From Pseudomonadota bacterium (GTDB lineage Bacteria; Pseudomonadota; Alphaproteobacteria; Paracaedibacterales; CAIULA01): a stretch of DNA of 12,545 bases. The translations under genes and the position numbers were made by a program. The first letter of the stretch is position 1. Each line of letters opens with the position of its first letter. The stretch is taken from the NCBI GenBank assembly GCA_021804455.1, contig JAJZHT010000020.1:1-12545 (forward strand), written 5' to 3'. The notes beneath the pieces are model-generated. The model was not told the origin of the DNA. It searched no databases and saw only the letters and a program-made list of their open reading frames with translations. Below are positions 1 through 7,532 of this stretch, in pieces.

Positions 1-691
1 AGCCAGAGAAGATCGCGTCAAACAAAAGTTTAACCTTATAGAACAACAAATTCGCCGCGATGTGATAGATCCAGAGAAAGATCAAGAGAGCAAGCGCATT
101 TATGAACAGGTCTTGCAACAGTTAAAAAACATTGCCCCGGATGCGTACGGTCATCCTCCTGTTTCTAACTATGAAATTTTGGCCCATATTTGGCATCGTA
201 TTGTAACGTCACCAAAGAAAGAAAAGAATGAGATGGTAGACTTATTAAAATTACAAATGATTCTAACTGTTGAGAATGGTAAGGTTGTCTGCAATACAGG
301 AACAATTGAACGTCTAATTCAAACATTACAGCCCTATCTTAAGGGAGTCATCATTAAACCCTCCCCCAAGATGTTGGCAGAGAATTTTATAGAGGCCCAT
401 TATACTTTTTGGCACCAACAGGATCCCTCTAAAATAGAAAAAGAATTAAGAGCAAATTTAACATCTCAGAAAAAAGAGGAGCTTGAGAAACGTCTGGAAA
501 AGATAAAAAAAATTAAAGAAATTGAAGGCATTACAAATAAATTAAGTCCCACCGACCCAGAAAAAAGAAAGTTGGAAGCCTTTAAGGAGGAGCTTAGAAA
601 GCTAGCAAAACAACAATACGGTGGCACCAAAGATAAGGATGACCAACAAACTTTAACAGACATCAATGTTTATATTAATGCCCTTGAATAA
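1..691 (+). CDS. Uncharacterised helical, Lys/Glu-rich protein, 5' end outside window
   Basis: I do not recognise this family. The reading frame is open from base 2, with no stop before the first in-frame start-like codon (GTG at 62), so the gene almost certainly begins upstream and only about 229 C-terminal residues are visible. Counting from base 2, there is an aromatic helix-like segment YEILAHIWHRI at about 57-67. A compact block CNTGTIERL follows at about 97-105, then a predicted helix rich in hydrophobics. From about 144 to 205 the protein is strongly charged (long Lys/Glu runs), typical of coiled coil. No signal peptide or membrane segment is visible in this part. Composition is AT-rich: bases 421-480 contain 18 G/C of 60. 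The stop (689-691) lies immediately before the next gene, so the two are probably co-transcribed. The block around CNTG recalls helical modules seen in proteins of intracellular bacteria, but this is only a recollection and no function is assigned. Confidence 0.8.
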   Translation, partial: AREDRVKQKFNLIEQQIRRDVIDPEKDQESKRIYEQVLQQLKNIAPDAYGHPPVSNYEILAHIWHRIVTSPKKEKNEMVDLLKLQMILTVENGKVVCNTGTIERLIQTLQPYLKGVIIKPSPKMLAENFIEAHYTFWHQQDPSKIEKELRANLTSQKKEELEKRLEKIKKIKEIEGITNKLSPTDPEKRKLEAFKEELRKLAKQQYGGTKDKDDQQTLTDINVYINALE

Positions 692-719
692 AATGAAAAT
701 CAAGAGGAGTAGAATTACT

Positions 720-2441
720 ATGTTATTTTATTTAAAATTAATAGTACTATTAGGGATTTTTAGCCCAAATTTGGTGGTTGCAAACGAAGATCCAGGAGAT
801 TTGATCCTGTCTCAGGTTTTGTTAAAAACTGCAGTTGTTAAAAAGGATTTGCCGCAAGATTGGAAAAAGATCGTTTCTCCTAAAAAAGTTAAAGACCTAG
901 CCCATTCTATCAAAGATCTTCTGGAAAACGCAGATGCACCAATGTTGTACAAGCTTTTTGACCATCCGAATTATTCTCAATGGGGAGAACTTTACCAAAA
1001 CATCGAGGACAAAAGTTACCAGAAGTTTAATAAGGAGACAACCAAATTAACCGTCGTGGATATAGTCCACTGGTTGGATGCAACGAAGAGATATGTTTCT
1101 TTTCTTTTGCCTGTAGTTGGTAAGTTTGATTCAACCGATGCTCTTCATTATATTCCCCTTCTGATTGATAAGGTCTTGCTTAAAATTTATACAGGGTGTT
1201 GGGGGATTTCCAATCAACCAGTGTCTTCTGGCGACAAAAAAGAACTGATCGACATTCTTAAAAGAGCGACCCTGTTTGTGCGCGCTGACTTGATTGATAT
1301 GCCTTCACAAGAAAGAAATTCTCATAATCAACAGTGGGAGGGGCATTTTCAGGTGATAAAGGATATTTTGAAAAATGCATCTGATGACACTTCGGGCCCA
1401 GGACAACGTCGGAAATCTCTTTTAAACCGTACATCATTAGAAGAAAAAAACCTTATGAAGGCTATTTTATCTCATAACTCTAGCGATCTCTCTAAACTTA
1501 GAGGGACAAAAAACGAATTAATTGACAACTTTCTAATGAGATTTTTCACAGAGCTTCAACACTATCCTAATCAGAAAAAAAGTGTTTTAAAGCCTCTAAC
1601 AGCCTCTTTTTTAAAAACCCAAGAAATTGTTAAAACATTAAATCATCCAAAGCTGATTCTGGGGGTTAATACCGGTGTAGAGGAAATGGAAAAATTTGAT
1701 GAAAATTGCGTTTTTTTAGATATTCAGCAAAACACCCCAGAGGATCCAAGAGCCCTTAAGGTTGATTTTAATTCTTTACCTGATTTGTTTTTACTCTCAA
1801 AAGTTTTTCCCTCCACTTTTGATGAGATCATTTTGGATCGCTCGACTTTTAAATTTGCACATTGGACTTCCGAACATTTGCAGTATTTCAAGATAATGTT
1901 AAAATCAGGTGGAAAATTTATCTTTGGTCCTTTTTTAACTTTTGGTATCGATGAGAAGTCTTTTTTTAAAAACTGGGAAGAATTATCTGAATTTATTCAA
2001 CGAGAAACCAATCTTCATAATACCGATAGATTGATCACAAGCTATGTTCTTCCTTTGGAATTACCTCCTCCATCAGGGGAGGTTTTTAATAAGTGCCAAA
2101 CTGAGATTAATCAACTCATCCAACAATGTCACCAATTAAAAAATGGTGAAAAAGAAGCTGTAAAAAATGTCGAAAAATTGACACAAAAGCTTAATATAAC
2201 AGAAAGTGATTTGTTAAAGTTTGATGAAGACAGACTTCAGAAATTTGTCATAAATAGAGTTTATACATCCACTTTCAACGACAACTTTATCAAAAACACC
2301 TTGGTTCCTAAAAATTATCAAAGGATTGTGGAAGAAGTTTTTGGGAAAGGTCACGTAAACGTGGAATATGACGGAAAACTGCCATCTCGAATCATCCCCC
2401 TTGATGAAGATATCATCATTACGGCTATAAAAAAGCGGTAG
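720..2441 (+). CDS. Secreted protein with a methyltransferase-like central region, unknown function
   Basis: This is a 573-residue protein of no family I can name. I chose the ATG at 720 because AGGAG (705-709) lies 10 bases upstream. ATGs at 693 (1 base after the previous stop) and 666 are alternatives, and the 693 start would add a basic n-region (KIKRSR). Either way the N-terminus is a signal peptide: hydrophobic residues 5-20 and a likely cleavage site VVA|NE at 21. Residues 25-300 look helical. Residues 311-403 show alternating strand-like segments in the order of a class I methyltransferase core: LILGVNTG (312-319), VFLDIQQN (331-338), KVDFNSLPDLF (347-357), FDEIILDRSTFKF (367-379) and LKSGGKFIFG (394-403). 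The glycine loop is poor (only G315 and G319), so SAM binding is uncertain. Residues 455-500 are a likely coiled coil. It is AT-rich (18 G/C of 60 at 1441-1500), like its upstream partner. Export suggests an envelope or host-directed role, which is inference. Confidence 0.85.
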   Translation: MLFYLKLIVLLGIFSPNLVVANEDPGDLILSQVLLKTAVVKKDLPQDWKKIVSPKKVKDLAHSIKDLLENADAPMLYKLFDHPNYSQWGELYQNIEDKSYQKFNKETTKLTVVDIVHWLDATKRYVSFLLPVVGKFDSTDALHYIPLLIDKVLLKIYTGCWGISNQPVSSGDKKELIDILKRATLFVRADLIDMPSQERNSHNQQWEGHFQVIKDILKNASDDTSGPGQRRKSLLNRTSLEEKNLMKAILSHNSSDLSKLRGTKNELIDNFLMRFFTELQHYPNQKKSVLKPLTASFLKTQEIVKTLNHPKLILGVNTGVEEMEKFDENCVFLDIQQNTPEDPRALKVDFNSLPDLFLLSKVFPSTFDEIILDRSTFKFAHWTSEHLQYFKIMLKSGGKFIFGPFLTFGIDEKSFFKNWEELSEFIQRETNLHNTDRLITSYVLPLELPPPSGEVFNKCQTEINQLIQQCHQLKNGEKEAVKNVEKLTQKLNITESDLLKFDEDRLQKFVINRVYTSTFNDNFIKNTLVPKNYQRIVEEVFGKGHVNVEYDGKLPSRIIPLDEDIIITAIKKR

Positions 2442-2489
2442 AAGAGAATTCCATTTCCTTATGGTCTAATCTGATATGGGGAAGCCTCC

Positions 2490-2514
2490 AGAGCATGCAA
2501 CCACTGCTTTTTTT
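2490..2514 (+). terminator. Weak Rho-independent terminator after the left-end gene pair
   Basis: AGAGCA (2490-2495) can pair with TGCTTT (2505-2510), including one G-U pair, around a 9-base loop. The 3' arm runs into a tract of seven T (2508-2514). The stem is short and AT-rich, so it would be a weak terminator. It lies about 50 bases after the stop at 2441 and just before the 3' end of the convergent rodZ-like gene, where a terminator would be expected. Confidence 0.35.
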
Positions 2515-2532
2515 GGGGATTTCTTTGAAATC

Positions 2533-3336
2533 TTATTTTTTGGCATAGAGGAGAAAATTTTCCAAAATTTCCTTGTCTTCTGAAACAGTGTTTAATGTGT
2601 TTTGGGAATGGGGTAATGAAATTTTTTGAAATCCTTTATAAACCTCTAGGGCCGTTGTTGACCCTGTGGTTAGATAAATATCCTCTTTAGGAATCATTTG
2701 GTAAGATTCTCCAGGGCCCAGCAGGCAGGTTGCCAAAATATTTTGATCAGAATCTGTTAAACGAATCCATGTAGGCTCTAAAGCAAAAAAAGTGATCTTT
2801 ATAGCGTCTAAGGCTGTGGGCGTTATTAAAGGCGGTGATTGTTCGGATATATCGGCTTTGGGTGACGAATGGTTTTTGGTAATGAGAGCAAGAGTATGAT
2901 TACCATGCTTTTGCCGATAATAAAAATACCCCGTAAAAACAATGCTGATCAAAAGGGAAATTAAAACAATCCAAAGGGACAAATAGGGGGGAGGAGACGC
3001 ATTTTGAAAATGAAGCTTTAAGGAAGGCTTTTTCAAGTCAAGATCCTCTAAACTTTGCAGAAAGCTTTGAATTGTTTTGGGTTCCATTTCCAAAAATTGA
3101 CAGTAACACCGTATAAAAGCAATTTTGTAGACACCCGTAGGAAGTTTCTCAAAATTGTCAGTTTCGATAGCATCAATAAAGTGCTTCCTAATTTTTATGA
3201 TATTAGAAACTTCGGCAATGCTAAGATTTTTTTGTTCACGCCTTTGTCTTAGCACAAGGCCTAAAGACACTGTTTTGGTACTGTTAGAAACACTGCATTC
3301 AACGTTATCAGAAGGAGGTTCTGTCTGAGGAAGCAT
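2533..3336 (-). CDS. rodZ: RodZ-type cytoskeletal HTH membrane protein
   Basis: This is a bitopic membrane protein of the RodZ family, which links the MreB cytoskeleton to the cell-wall elongation machinery. A cytoplasmic helix-turn-helix domain spans residues about 24-95, with GLVLRQRREQKNLSIAEVS and the family hallmark LPTGVYKIAFIRCYCQFL at about 65-82. One membrane segment lies at about 119-138 (LSLWIVLISLLISIVFTGYF). A periplasmic domain of the DUF4115 type covers about 177-240, with W190, GPGESY (207-212) and a strand-rich end. At 267 residues it is short for RodZ (E. coli has 337), mainly through a shorter periplasmic linker. The ATG at 3336 lacks a good Shine-Dalgarno, and a GTG at V23 would still keep the HTH whole. 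It is a lone gene divergent from the phaB-like gene; no mreB, mrdA or ispG is in view. The alternative is a general HTH/DUF4115 protein not involved in shape. Confidence 0.82.
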   Translation of the reverse strand: MLPQTEPPSDNVECSVSNSTKTVSLGLVLRQRREQKNLSIAEVSNIIKIRKHFIDAIETDNFEKLPTGVYKIAFIRCYCQFLEMEPKTIQSFLQSLEDLDLKKPSLKLHFQNASPPPYLSLWIVLISLLISIVFTGYFYYRQKHGNHTLALITKNHSSPKADISEQSPPLITPTALDAIKITFFALEPTWIRLTDSDQNILATCLLGPGESYQMIPKEDIYLTTGSTTALEVYKGFQKISLPHSQNTLNTVSEDKEILENFLLYAKK

Positions 3337-3369
3337 GATTAGAGTTAAAGGCTTAAAACTATTTTTGAC

Positions 3370-3399
3370 ATTACAACAAACTTATGCACACCTTGGCAA
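3370..3399 (-). promoter_or_regulatory. Candidate promoter for the rodZ-like gene
   Basis: On the minus strand, TTGCCA (3399-3394) and TGTAAT (3375-3370) are spaced 18 bases apart, about 33 bases before the ATG at 3336. The match to sigma70 is partial and the surrounding DNA is AT-rich, so chance similarity is likely. Confidence 0.25.
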
Positions 3400-3432
3400 T
3401 GATCATTTTTAACTTTTTTTGTCTTTATTTTT

Positions 3433-3441
3433 TGCTAATAT
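3433..3441 (+). promoter_or_regulatory. Candidate extended -10 promoter for the phaB-like gene
   Basis: TGCTAATAT fits an extended -10 element (TGn followed by TAATAT) and would start transcription at about 3448, some 25 bases before the ATG at 3473. No good -35 lies at the normal distance. A perfect TTGACA at 3365-3370 is too far away to belong to it. A strong Shine-Dalgarno (GAGGA, 3466-3470) precedes the ATG. Confidence 0.35.
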
Positions 3442-3472
3442 TTATTGTGTTGTTTTTTTAGGGGTGAGGAAG

Positions 3473-4195
3473 ATGGCAAGGTTAGCAGTTGTGACAGGGG
3501 GAACTCGTGGCATTGGAGCAGCGGTTTCAATAGCTTTAAAAGAAAAAGGTTATCAGGTAATCGCCAACTATCACCACAACCACCAGGCAGCCCAATCTTT
3601 TTCTGAACAATACGGCATTACTGTACAAGGATGGGATGCAGGTGATGCTCAAGCTTGCCAATATCATCTGCAAGAAATTCAATCCCAATATGGCACCGTT
3701 GATATTTTGGTTCATGGGGCTGGTATTACCCGTGATAGTTTTTTTCATAAAATGAGCGTTGAAATGTGGCAAGAAGTTCTTCAAACCAATCTTCATTCAT
3801 GTTTTTATATGGTGCGACCTATTATTGAGGCCATGCGCCAACAGGGATTTGGGCGAATCGTTTTGATTTCATCTGTAAATGCCTTAAAAGGGCAAGCGGG
3901 ACAAACCAATTATTGTGCAACAAAGGCTGGAATCATTGGTTTCGCCAAGGCGTTATCTTTAGAAACGGCCACCAAAGGAATAACGGTTAATGTTATTGCA
4001 CCGGGTTACATTAAGACGGAAATGGTGCAAGCTATTGCCGAACCTATTTTGGAAAAAATTATTGCCCAAATACCGCAGGGTCGTTTAGGAACCCCCCAAG
4101 AGATTGCCCAAGCCATTGCTTATTTGGTTAGCGAGGAGGCATCCTATATCACAGGTGAGACTCTTAACATCAATGGTGGGCTTTATTTGCACTAA
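3473..4195 (+). CDS. phaB: Acetoacetyl-CoA reductase-like SDR (PhaB type)
   Basis: This is a classical short-chain dehydrogenase of 240 residues, most like PhaB, which reduces acetoacetyl-CoA to (R)-3-hydroxybutyryl-CoA with NADPH for polyhydroxybutyrate synthesis. The cofactor loop TGGTRGIG is at 8-15. The catalytic set N106, S134, Y147 and K151 is complete (YxxxK reads YCATK). PhaB-like rather than FabG-like features are AGITRD (83-88), SSVNALKGQAGQTNY (133-147), ATKGITVN (166-173) and the C-terminus NGGLYLH. I chose the ATG at 3473 because GAGGA lies just upstream and the protein then begins directly at the first strand; an in-frame ATG at 3419 would add 18 unneeded residues. The usual NNAG motif is replaced by HGAG (81-84). 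No phaA or phaC is nearby, so a FabG-type role in fatty-acid synthesis remains possible. It converges on xseA with a 29-base gap and no evident terminator. Confidence 0.8.
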   Translation: MARLAVVTGGTRGIGAAVSIALKEKGYQVIANYHHNHQAAQSFSEQYGITVQGWDAGDAQACQYHLQEIQSQYGTVDILVHGAGITRDSFFHKMSVEMWQEVLQTNLHSCFYMVRPIIEAMRQQGFGRIVLISSVNALKGQAGQTNYCATKAGIIGFAKALSLETATKGITVNVIAPGYIKTEMVQAIAEPILEKIIAQIPQGRLGTPQEIAQAIAYLVSEEASYITGETLNINGGLYLH

Positions 4196-4224
4196 CAAGA
4201 TCCCACTCAGGACCAGAAAAAGAT

Positions 4225-5613
4225 CTAATCCTCGGTTTCTGTAATAAGTTTGGCCTCAATTTCAACGGGACCATCCGAAAAATGCAGGGTAAGATGACTG
4301 ATAGGGTGGTTTTTGAAAAAGGTAGTATTGGTAATAACGTGATTATCATCAGCAATCCAGCAAAAACCCCTTTCTAAAACCCGTTGATAAGAATTGTGAC
4401 TAAGGGATTTTTCTTGCCAGGTTAACTGTTCTTCTTTTCGATTCAAAAGACGTATATACCCTTGGTGCAATCGTTCAAACCATTCATTAAGAAGGATTTG
4501 CGCATTTTCAAGAAGAGAAGAGGGGGGACGCAAACGTGCAGCAAGTGTATAAAACGAGGAAGCTTTTTGGTGCAACCACAGGGATTGTGTCTGTGTGAGA
4601 CGATCCGCCCAATCATCAAGACGCATCATCATTTGTTCTAAGATTTGTTGAGGAGAAGGCAAAGCACGGGCTAAATGCCCAAGGTGGGCAGCATCTGCGT
4701 CCAGTTGACGGTGAATCAAAAGATGAAATCTTTCGGCCTGACGTAATAAAGTCGTTACCAGAGTCGATAAGACGGGTGTTACCAATTCAGCGGCAGCCGT
4801 GGGAGTAGGAGCCCTTAAATCAGCCGCCCAATCAATAAGGGTTGTATCGGTTTCATGACCCACTGCAGAAATCAGGGGAATGTCGCTGTGAGCCGCTGCC
4901 CGAACAACATTTTCTTCGTTAAAACACCAAAGATCTTCCAGGCTTCCCCCTCCGCGAGCCACAATCAGCACATCAGGGCGTTGATCCAAAGACAGATTAT
5001 TAAACCCCTGAATAGCGGCCGTGATTTGTTCTGCGGCCCCAGGCCCCTGTACCAGGGTTGGCCAAACCAAAACTTTGCAAGGGTAACGATCTTGCAATCG
5101 GTGGAGGATGTCATGAATCACCGCACCGGTCAGGGATGTGACAATCCCAATGGTTTGAGGAAAAAGAGGAAGTGGACGCTTTCGTTGAAAGAGGCCTTCG
5201 GCATGCAGTCGATTTTTTCGTTCCTGTAAAATTTTTAAAAGAGCGCCTTCTCCAGCAACCTCAGCGGTTTCGACAATAATCTGATATTTAGAGCGACCAG
5301 GATAGGTTGTGAGACGACCTGTGGCAATAATTTCTAATCCATCCTGTAGGGGTGTTTTTAGGGAAGTACCACGCCAACACACGGCATCGAGAACAGCCTC
5401 TTCATCCTTAAGACAGAAATAACTGTGGCCGGATGTATGGCGCTTAAAGCCAGAAATTTCTCCTCTTACTCGCACAACCCTAAAATCAGTCTCGACGACT
5501 TTTTTGAGGGCAAAAGATAATTCTCGCACGGACAGAACAGGAATTGAATCCTTTCCAGCCTCATAAAAAAGGCTGGGGACAACAGGCATGGACGGGGGGT
5601 TTTCATAAGACAT
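4225..5613 (-). CDS. xseA: Exonuclease VII large subunit
   Basis: This is the catalytic subunit of exonuclease VII, which degrades single-stranded DNA from both ends into oligonucleotides and acts with several copies of the small subunit XseB in repair. It has 462 residues, the normal size (E. coli 456). An N-terminal OB-fold spans about 26-118 ([23 protein letters not shown]). The nuclease core begins at about 145. Residues corresponding to those reported essential in E. coli appear to be present: D168 in IHDILHRL, R220 in [12 protein letters not shown], and H253 and D256 in [10 protein letters not shown], followed by the conserved [13 protein letters not shown] long helical region (about 285-420) and a C-terminal segment follow, as in the family. 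The ATG at 5613 adds a somewhat long N-terminal tail before the OB-fold. No xseB is in the window. It is divergent from the rubrerythrin operon. Confidence 0.96.
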   Translation of the reverse strand: MSYENPPSMPVVPSLFYEAGKDSIPVLSVRELSFALKKVVETDFRVVRVRGEISGFKRHTSGHSYFCLKDEEAVLDAVCWRGTSLKTPLQDGLEIIATGRLTTYPGRSKYQIIVETAEVAGEGALLKILQERKNRLHAEGLFQRKRPLPLFPQTIGIVTSLTGAVIHDILHRLQDRYPCKVLVWPTLVQGPGAAEQITAAIQGFNNLSLDQRPDVLIVARGGGSLEDLWCFNEENVVRAAAHSDIPLISAVGHETDTTLIDWAADLRAPTPTAAAELVTPVLSTLVTTLLRQAERFHLLIHRQLDADAAHLGHLARALPSPQQILEQMMMRLDDWADRLTQTQSLWLHQKASSFYTLAARLRPPSSLLENAQILLNEWFERLHQGYIRLLNRKEEQLTWQEKSLSHNSYQRVLERGFCWIADDNHVITNTTFFKNHPISHLTLHFSDGPVEIEAKLITETED

Positions 5614-5653
5614 GTTTTAACCTGCGTCAAACAGTTTTTTTTTGCAAGAGTTA

Positions 5654-5686
5654 ATCCGCATTCTTGTCCCTTCTATCAAAGCGGAT
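5654..5686. repeat. Inverted repeat upstream of the rubrerythrin promoter
   Basis: ATCCGC (5654-5659) and GCGGAT (5681-5686) form a perfect 6-base inverted repeat separated by 21 bases, ending 1 base before the candidate -35 element. It could be a two-half-site operator or an upstream activator site for the rubrerythrin operon. It could also serve the divergent xseA. I do not recognise it as a known Fur, Irr or OxyR site. Confidence 0.35.
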
Positions 5687-5687
5687 C

Positions 5688-5716
5688 TTGACGAAAAAGG
5701 GGATCAACATCATATT
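5688..5716 (+). promoter_or_regulatory. Candidate sigma70 promoter of the rubrerythrin operon
   Basis: TTGACG (5688-5693) and CATATT (5711-5716) are separated by exactly 17 bases, giving a predicted start near 5723. The 5' leader would be about 40 bases. A Shine-Dalgarno AGGA (5750-5753) lies 8 bases before the rubrerythrin ATG. The -35 matches five of six consensus bases and the -10 four of six. Confidence 0.45.
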
Positions 5717-5761
5717 AGGTTTAATTCTTAAAAAATATTTTTACTGAATAGGAATAGAGCC

Positions 5762-6187
5762 ATGTCACTTAAAGGAACCAAAACTGAACAAAATTTAAAA
5801 GATGCTTTTTCTGGTGAATCTCAGGCCAATCGTCGCTATCTTTACTTTGCTCAAAAGGCTGATATTGAAGGTTATAACGACGTAGCAACGGTTTTTCGCT
5901 CAACCGCAGAGGGTGAAACAGGCCACGCCCACGGTCACCTGGAATTTTTAGAAGCCGTTGGCGACCCTGCGACAGGCCTGCCGATTGGGAATACCCAAGA
6001 AAACCTGAAGGCCGCTGTTGCAGGAGAAGTTCATGAGTACACCGATATGTACCCAGCTATGGCTAAAACAGCCCGTGAAGAAGGCTTTGACGAAATTGCA
6101 GATTGGTTTGAGACTTTGGCTAAAGCTGAACGTTCTCATGCTGGACGTTTCCAAAAAGCCCTGGAATCTTTAGCGGCGGCTGCTTAA
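5762..6187 (+). CDS. Rubrerythrin, diiron domain only
   Basis: This is a 141-residue ferritin-like diiron protein of the rubrerythrin family, expected to reduce hydrogen peroxide in the cytoplasm. All diiron ligands are visible at family spacing: E19 (GES), E52 and H55 (ETGH), E89 and E92 (EVHEY) and E123 and H126 (ERSH). It lacks the C-terminal rubredoxin domain of classical rubrerythrin, so electrons must come from another protein. The Fe-S protein encoded 1 base downstream is the obvious candidate, which is inference from context. Start choice is clear: SD AGGA at 5750-5753 and a normal N-terminus [12 protein letters not shown]. It is the first gene of the five-gene run and has its own likely promoter. 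The Ala-rich end (AAAA) is normal for short members. Confidence 0.93.
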   Translation: MSLKGTKTEQNLKDAFSGESQANRRYLYFAQKADIEGYNDVATVFRSTAEGETGHAHGHLEFLEAVGDPATGLPIGNTQENLKAAVAGEVHEYTDMYPAMAKTAREEGFDEIADWFETLAKAERSHAGRFQKALESLAAAA

Positions 6188-6188
6188 T

Positions 6189-7532
6189 ATGAGGCGCGAA
6201 GGCAGCCTTGACGCTCCGGTTCGTCATCCCATCGATTGGCAAGATCCCGATTACACGGATTTTGAAAAGATTGATGAGGAGTTAAGACGCGTTTTTGATA
6301 TTTGTCATGGTTGCCGACGATGCTTTAACCTTTGCGACGTTTTCCCTCGTTTGTTTGATCTTATTGACAACAGCTCCAGTGGTGAGTTGGATACTGTTGA
6401 ATCCAAAGATTTTGCAAATGTGGTTGACGCCTGCACTTTATGTGATTTGTGCTTTATTAACAAATGTCCTTATGTTCCTCCTCATGAATTTAATATTGAT
6501 TTTCCTCACCTTATGGTGCGGTATCGTTTTGCTGAATTCCAAAAAGGACGCGTGCCATGGACAAGGAAACAATTGGCCAAAACAGATCAAAATGGAAAAA
6601 TCGCAACGGCCTTGGCTCCTTTGGCCAATTGGGCAAGTCATACGGATAATACATTAACTCGTCCTATTTTAGAAAGAGCAGTCGCACTTCATCAACAAGC
6701 CCCTCTACCGACTTTTCAGCATAAAACACTCTTGCGCGAAGTCAAAGATAAAACGGTAGCGGTAAACCCTAAAGCTCCGGCTTACGGCCAAGAAAAAGTT
6801 GCGATTTATGCAACCTGTTTTGGAAATTATAATCAGCCAAAATTAGGATTAGCCGCCCAAGCAATCTTGGCCCATAACGGGGTTGAAGTGACGTTTGTTT
6901 ATCCTGGGTGCTGTGGAATGCCAGCGTTTGAGCAGGGAAATTTAAAACAAACGACTCAACAGGCCAAAATTGTTGCTTCTTCCTTGCGCCCCTATATTGA
7001 ACGAGGTTATAAAATCCTGTCCTTGATTCCTTCATGTTCTTTAATGCTGAAGATGGAATGGCCCTTGCTGGTAACGGAGGATGAATCCGTTAAGCTTCTG
7101 AGTCAAAATACGCAAGATATCAGTGAATATATTATAGATCTCCATCATACCTTTGGCTTGGTAGAAGGTTTAAGACCTATGGCTGATTCTGTAACGCTTC
7201 ATTTGGCATGTCATGCCCGTGCTCAAAATATGGGGCAAAAAGCTGCTGAAATGCTGAGATTGATTCCTAATTTTAAGGTCGACGTGATCGAGAGATGCTC
7301 GGGGCATGGTGGAACCTGGGGAATGATGGTTGATCATTTTGAAGTTGCTTTGAAAGTCGGAAAACCTGCCTTTCGTCAAATTATCAAAAATGCCTCCTCT
7401 TTAATCTCGTCAGAATGCCCCTTAGCCGCCGAACACCTTAAAGAAGGTGTTACTCGAGAAACTCAAGATATATCCTTTGAAACCTTGCATCCCCTAGAAA
7501 TTTTGGCCCAATCTTATGACCTTAGCTATTAA
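6189..7532 (+). CDS. Two-cluster Fe-S / CCG-domain protein (HdrD/GlpC-like)
   Basis: This 447-residue protein resembles the iron-sulfur subunits of heterodisulfide reductase and anaerobic glycerol-3-phosphate dehydrogenase, in the form found beside rubrerythrin in many alphaproteobacteria. Two 4Fe-4S sets are visible: C39, C42, C45, C49 (CHGCRRCFNLC) and C82, C85, C88, C93 (CTLCDLCFINKC). Two CCG-type domains follow. The first has C210, C241-C242 (PGCCGMP) and C283. The second has C341, C370 (ERCSGHGGTWG) and C410, with SG in place of the second Cys. There is no membrane segment, so it is probably a soluble electron carrier or reductase. Its likely job is feeding electrons to the rubredoxin-less rubrerythrin, which is inference. 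It starts 1 base after the rubrerythrin stop without a strong SD, suggesting translational coupling. Its last 17 bases overlap the IHF-like gene. Confidence 0.88.
   Translation: MRREGSLDAPVRHPIDWQDPDYTDFEKIDEELRRVFDICHGCRRCFNLCDVFPRLFDLIDNSSSGELDTVESKDFANVVDACTLCDLCFINKCPYVPPHEFNIDFPHLMVRYRFAEFQKGRVPWTRKQLAKTDQNGKIATALAPLANWASHTDNTLTRPILERAVALHQQAPLPTFQHKTLLREVKDKTVAVNPKAPAYGQEKVAIYATCFGNYNQPKLGLAAQAILAHNGVEVTFVYPGCCGMPAFEQGNLKQTTQQAKIVASSLRPYIERGYKILSLIPSCSLMLKMEWPLLVTEDESVKLLSQNTQDISEYIIDLHHTFGLVEGLRPMADSVTLHLACHARAQNMGQKAAEMLRLIPNFKVDVIERCSGHGGTWGMMVDHFEVALKVGKPAFRQIIKNASSLISSECPLAAEHLKEGVTRETQDISFETLHPLEILAQSYDLSY

Noticed and set aside
62..64. GTG as the true start of the first gene
   Set aside because: The frame is open from base 2 with sensible protein-like sequence and there is no SD before the GTG, so the gene most likely starts outside the window.
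3055..3252. 65-codon frame antisense to the rodZ-like HTH region
   Set aside because: The opposite strand carries the conserved HTH motif, and there is no SD or homology for this frame.
3365..3370. Perfect TTGACA on the plus strand
   Set aside because: No -10-like hexamer sits 16-18 bases downstream, so it was not called a promoter on its own.
4855..5229. 124-codon plus-strand open frame opposite xseA
   Set aside because: It is antisense to the conserved catalytic part of xseA, has no recognisable domain, and reads as a shadow frame.
6295..6657. 120-codon plus-strand frame rich in hydrophobic residues
   Set aside because: It overlaps the Fe-S cluster region of the CCG-domain protein in another frame. 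The hydrophobicity arises from frame-shifted reading of conserved codons.
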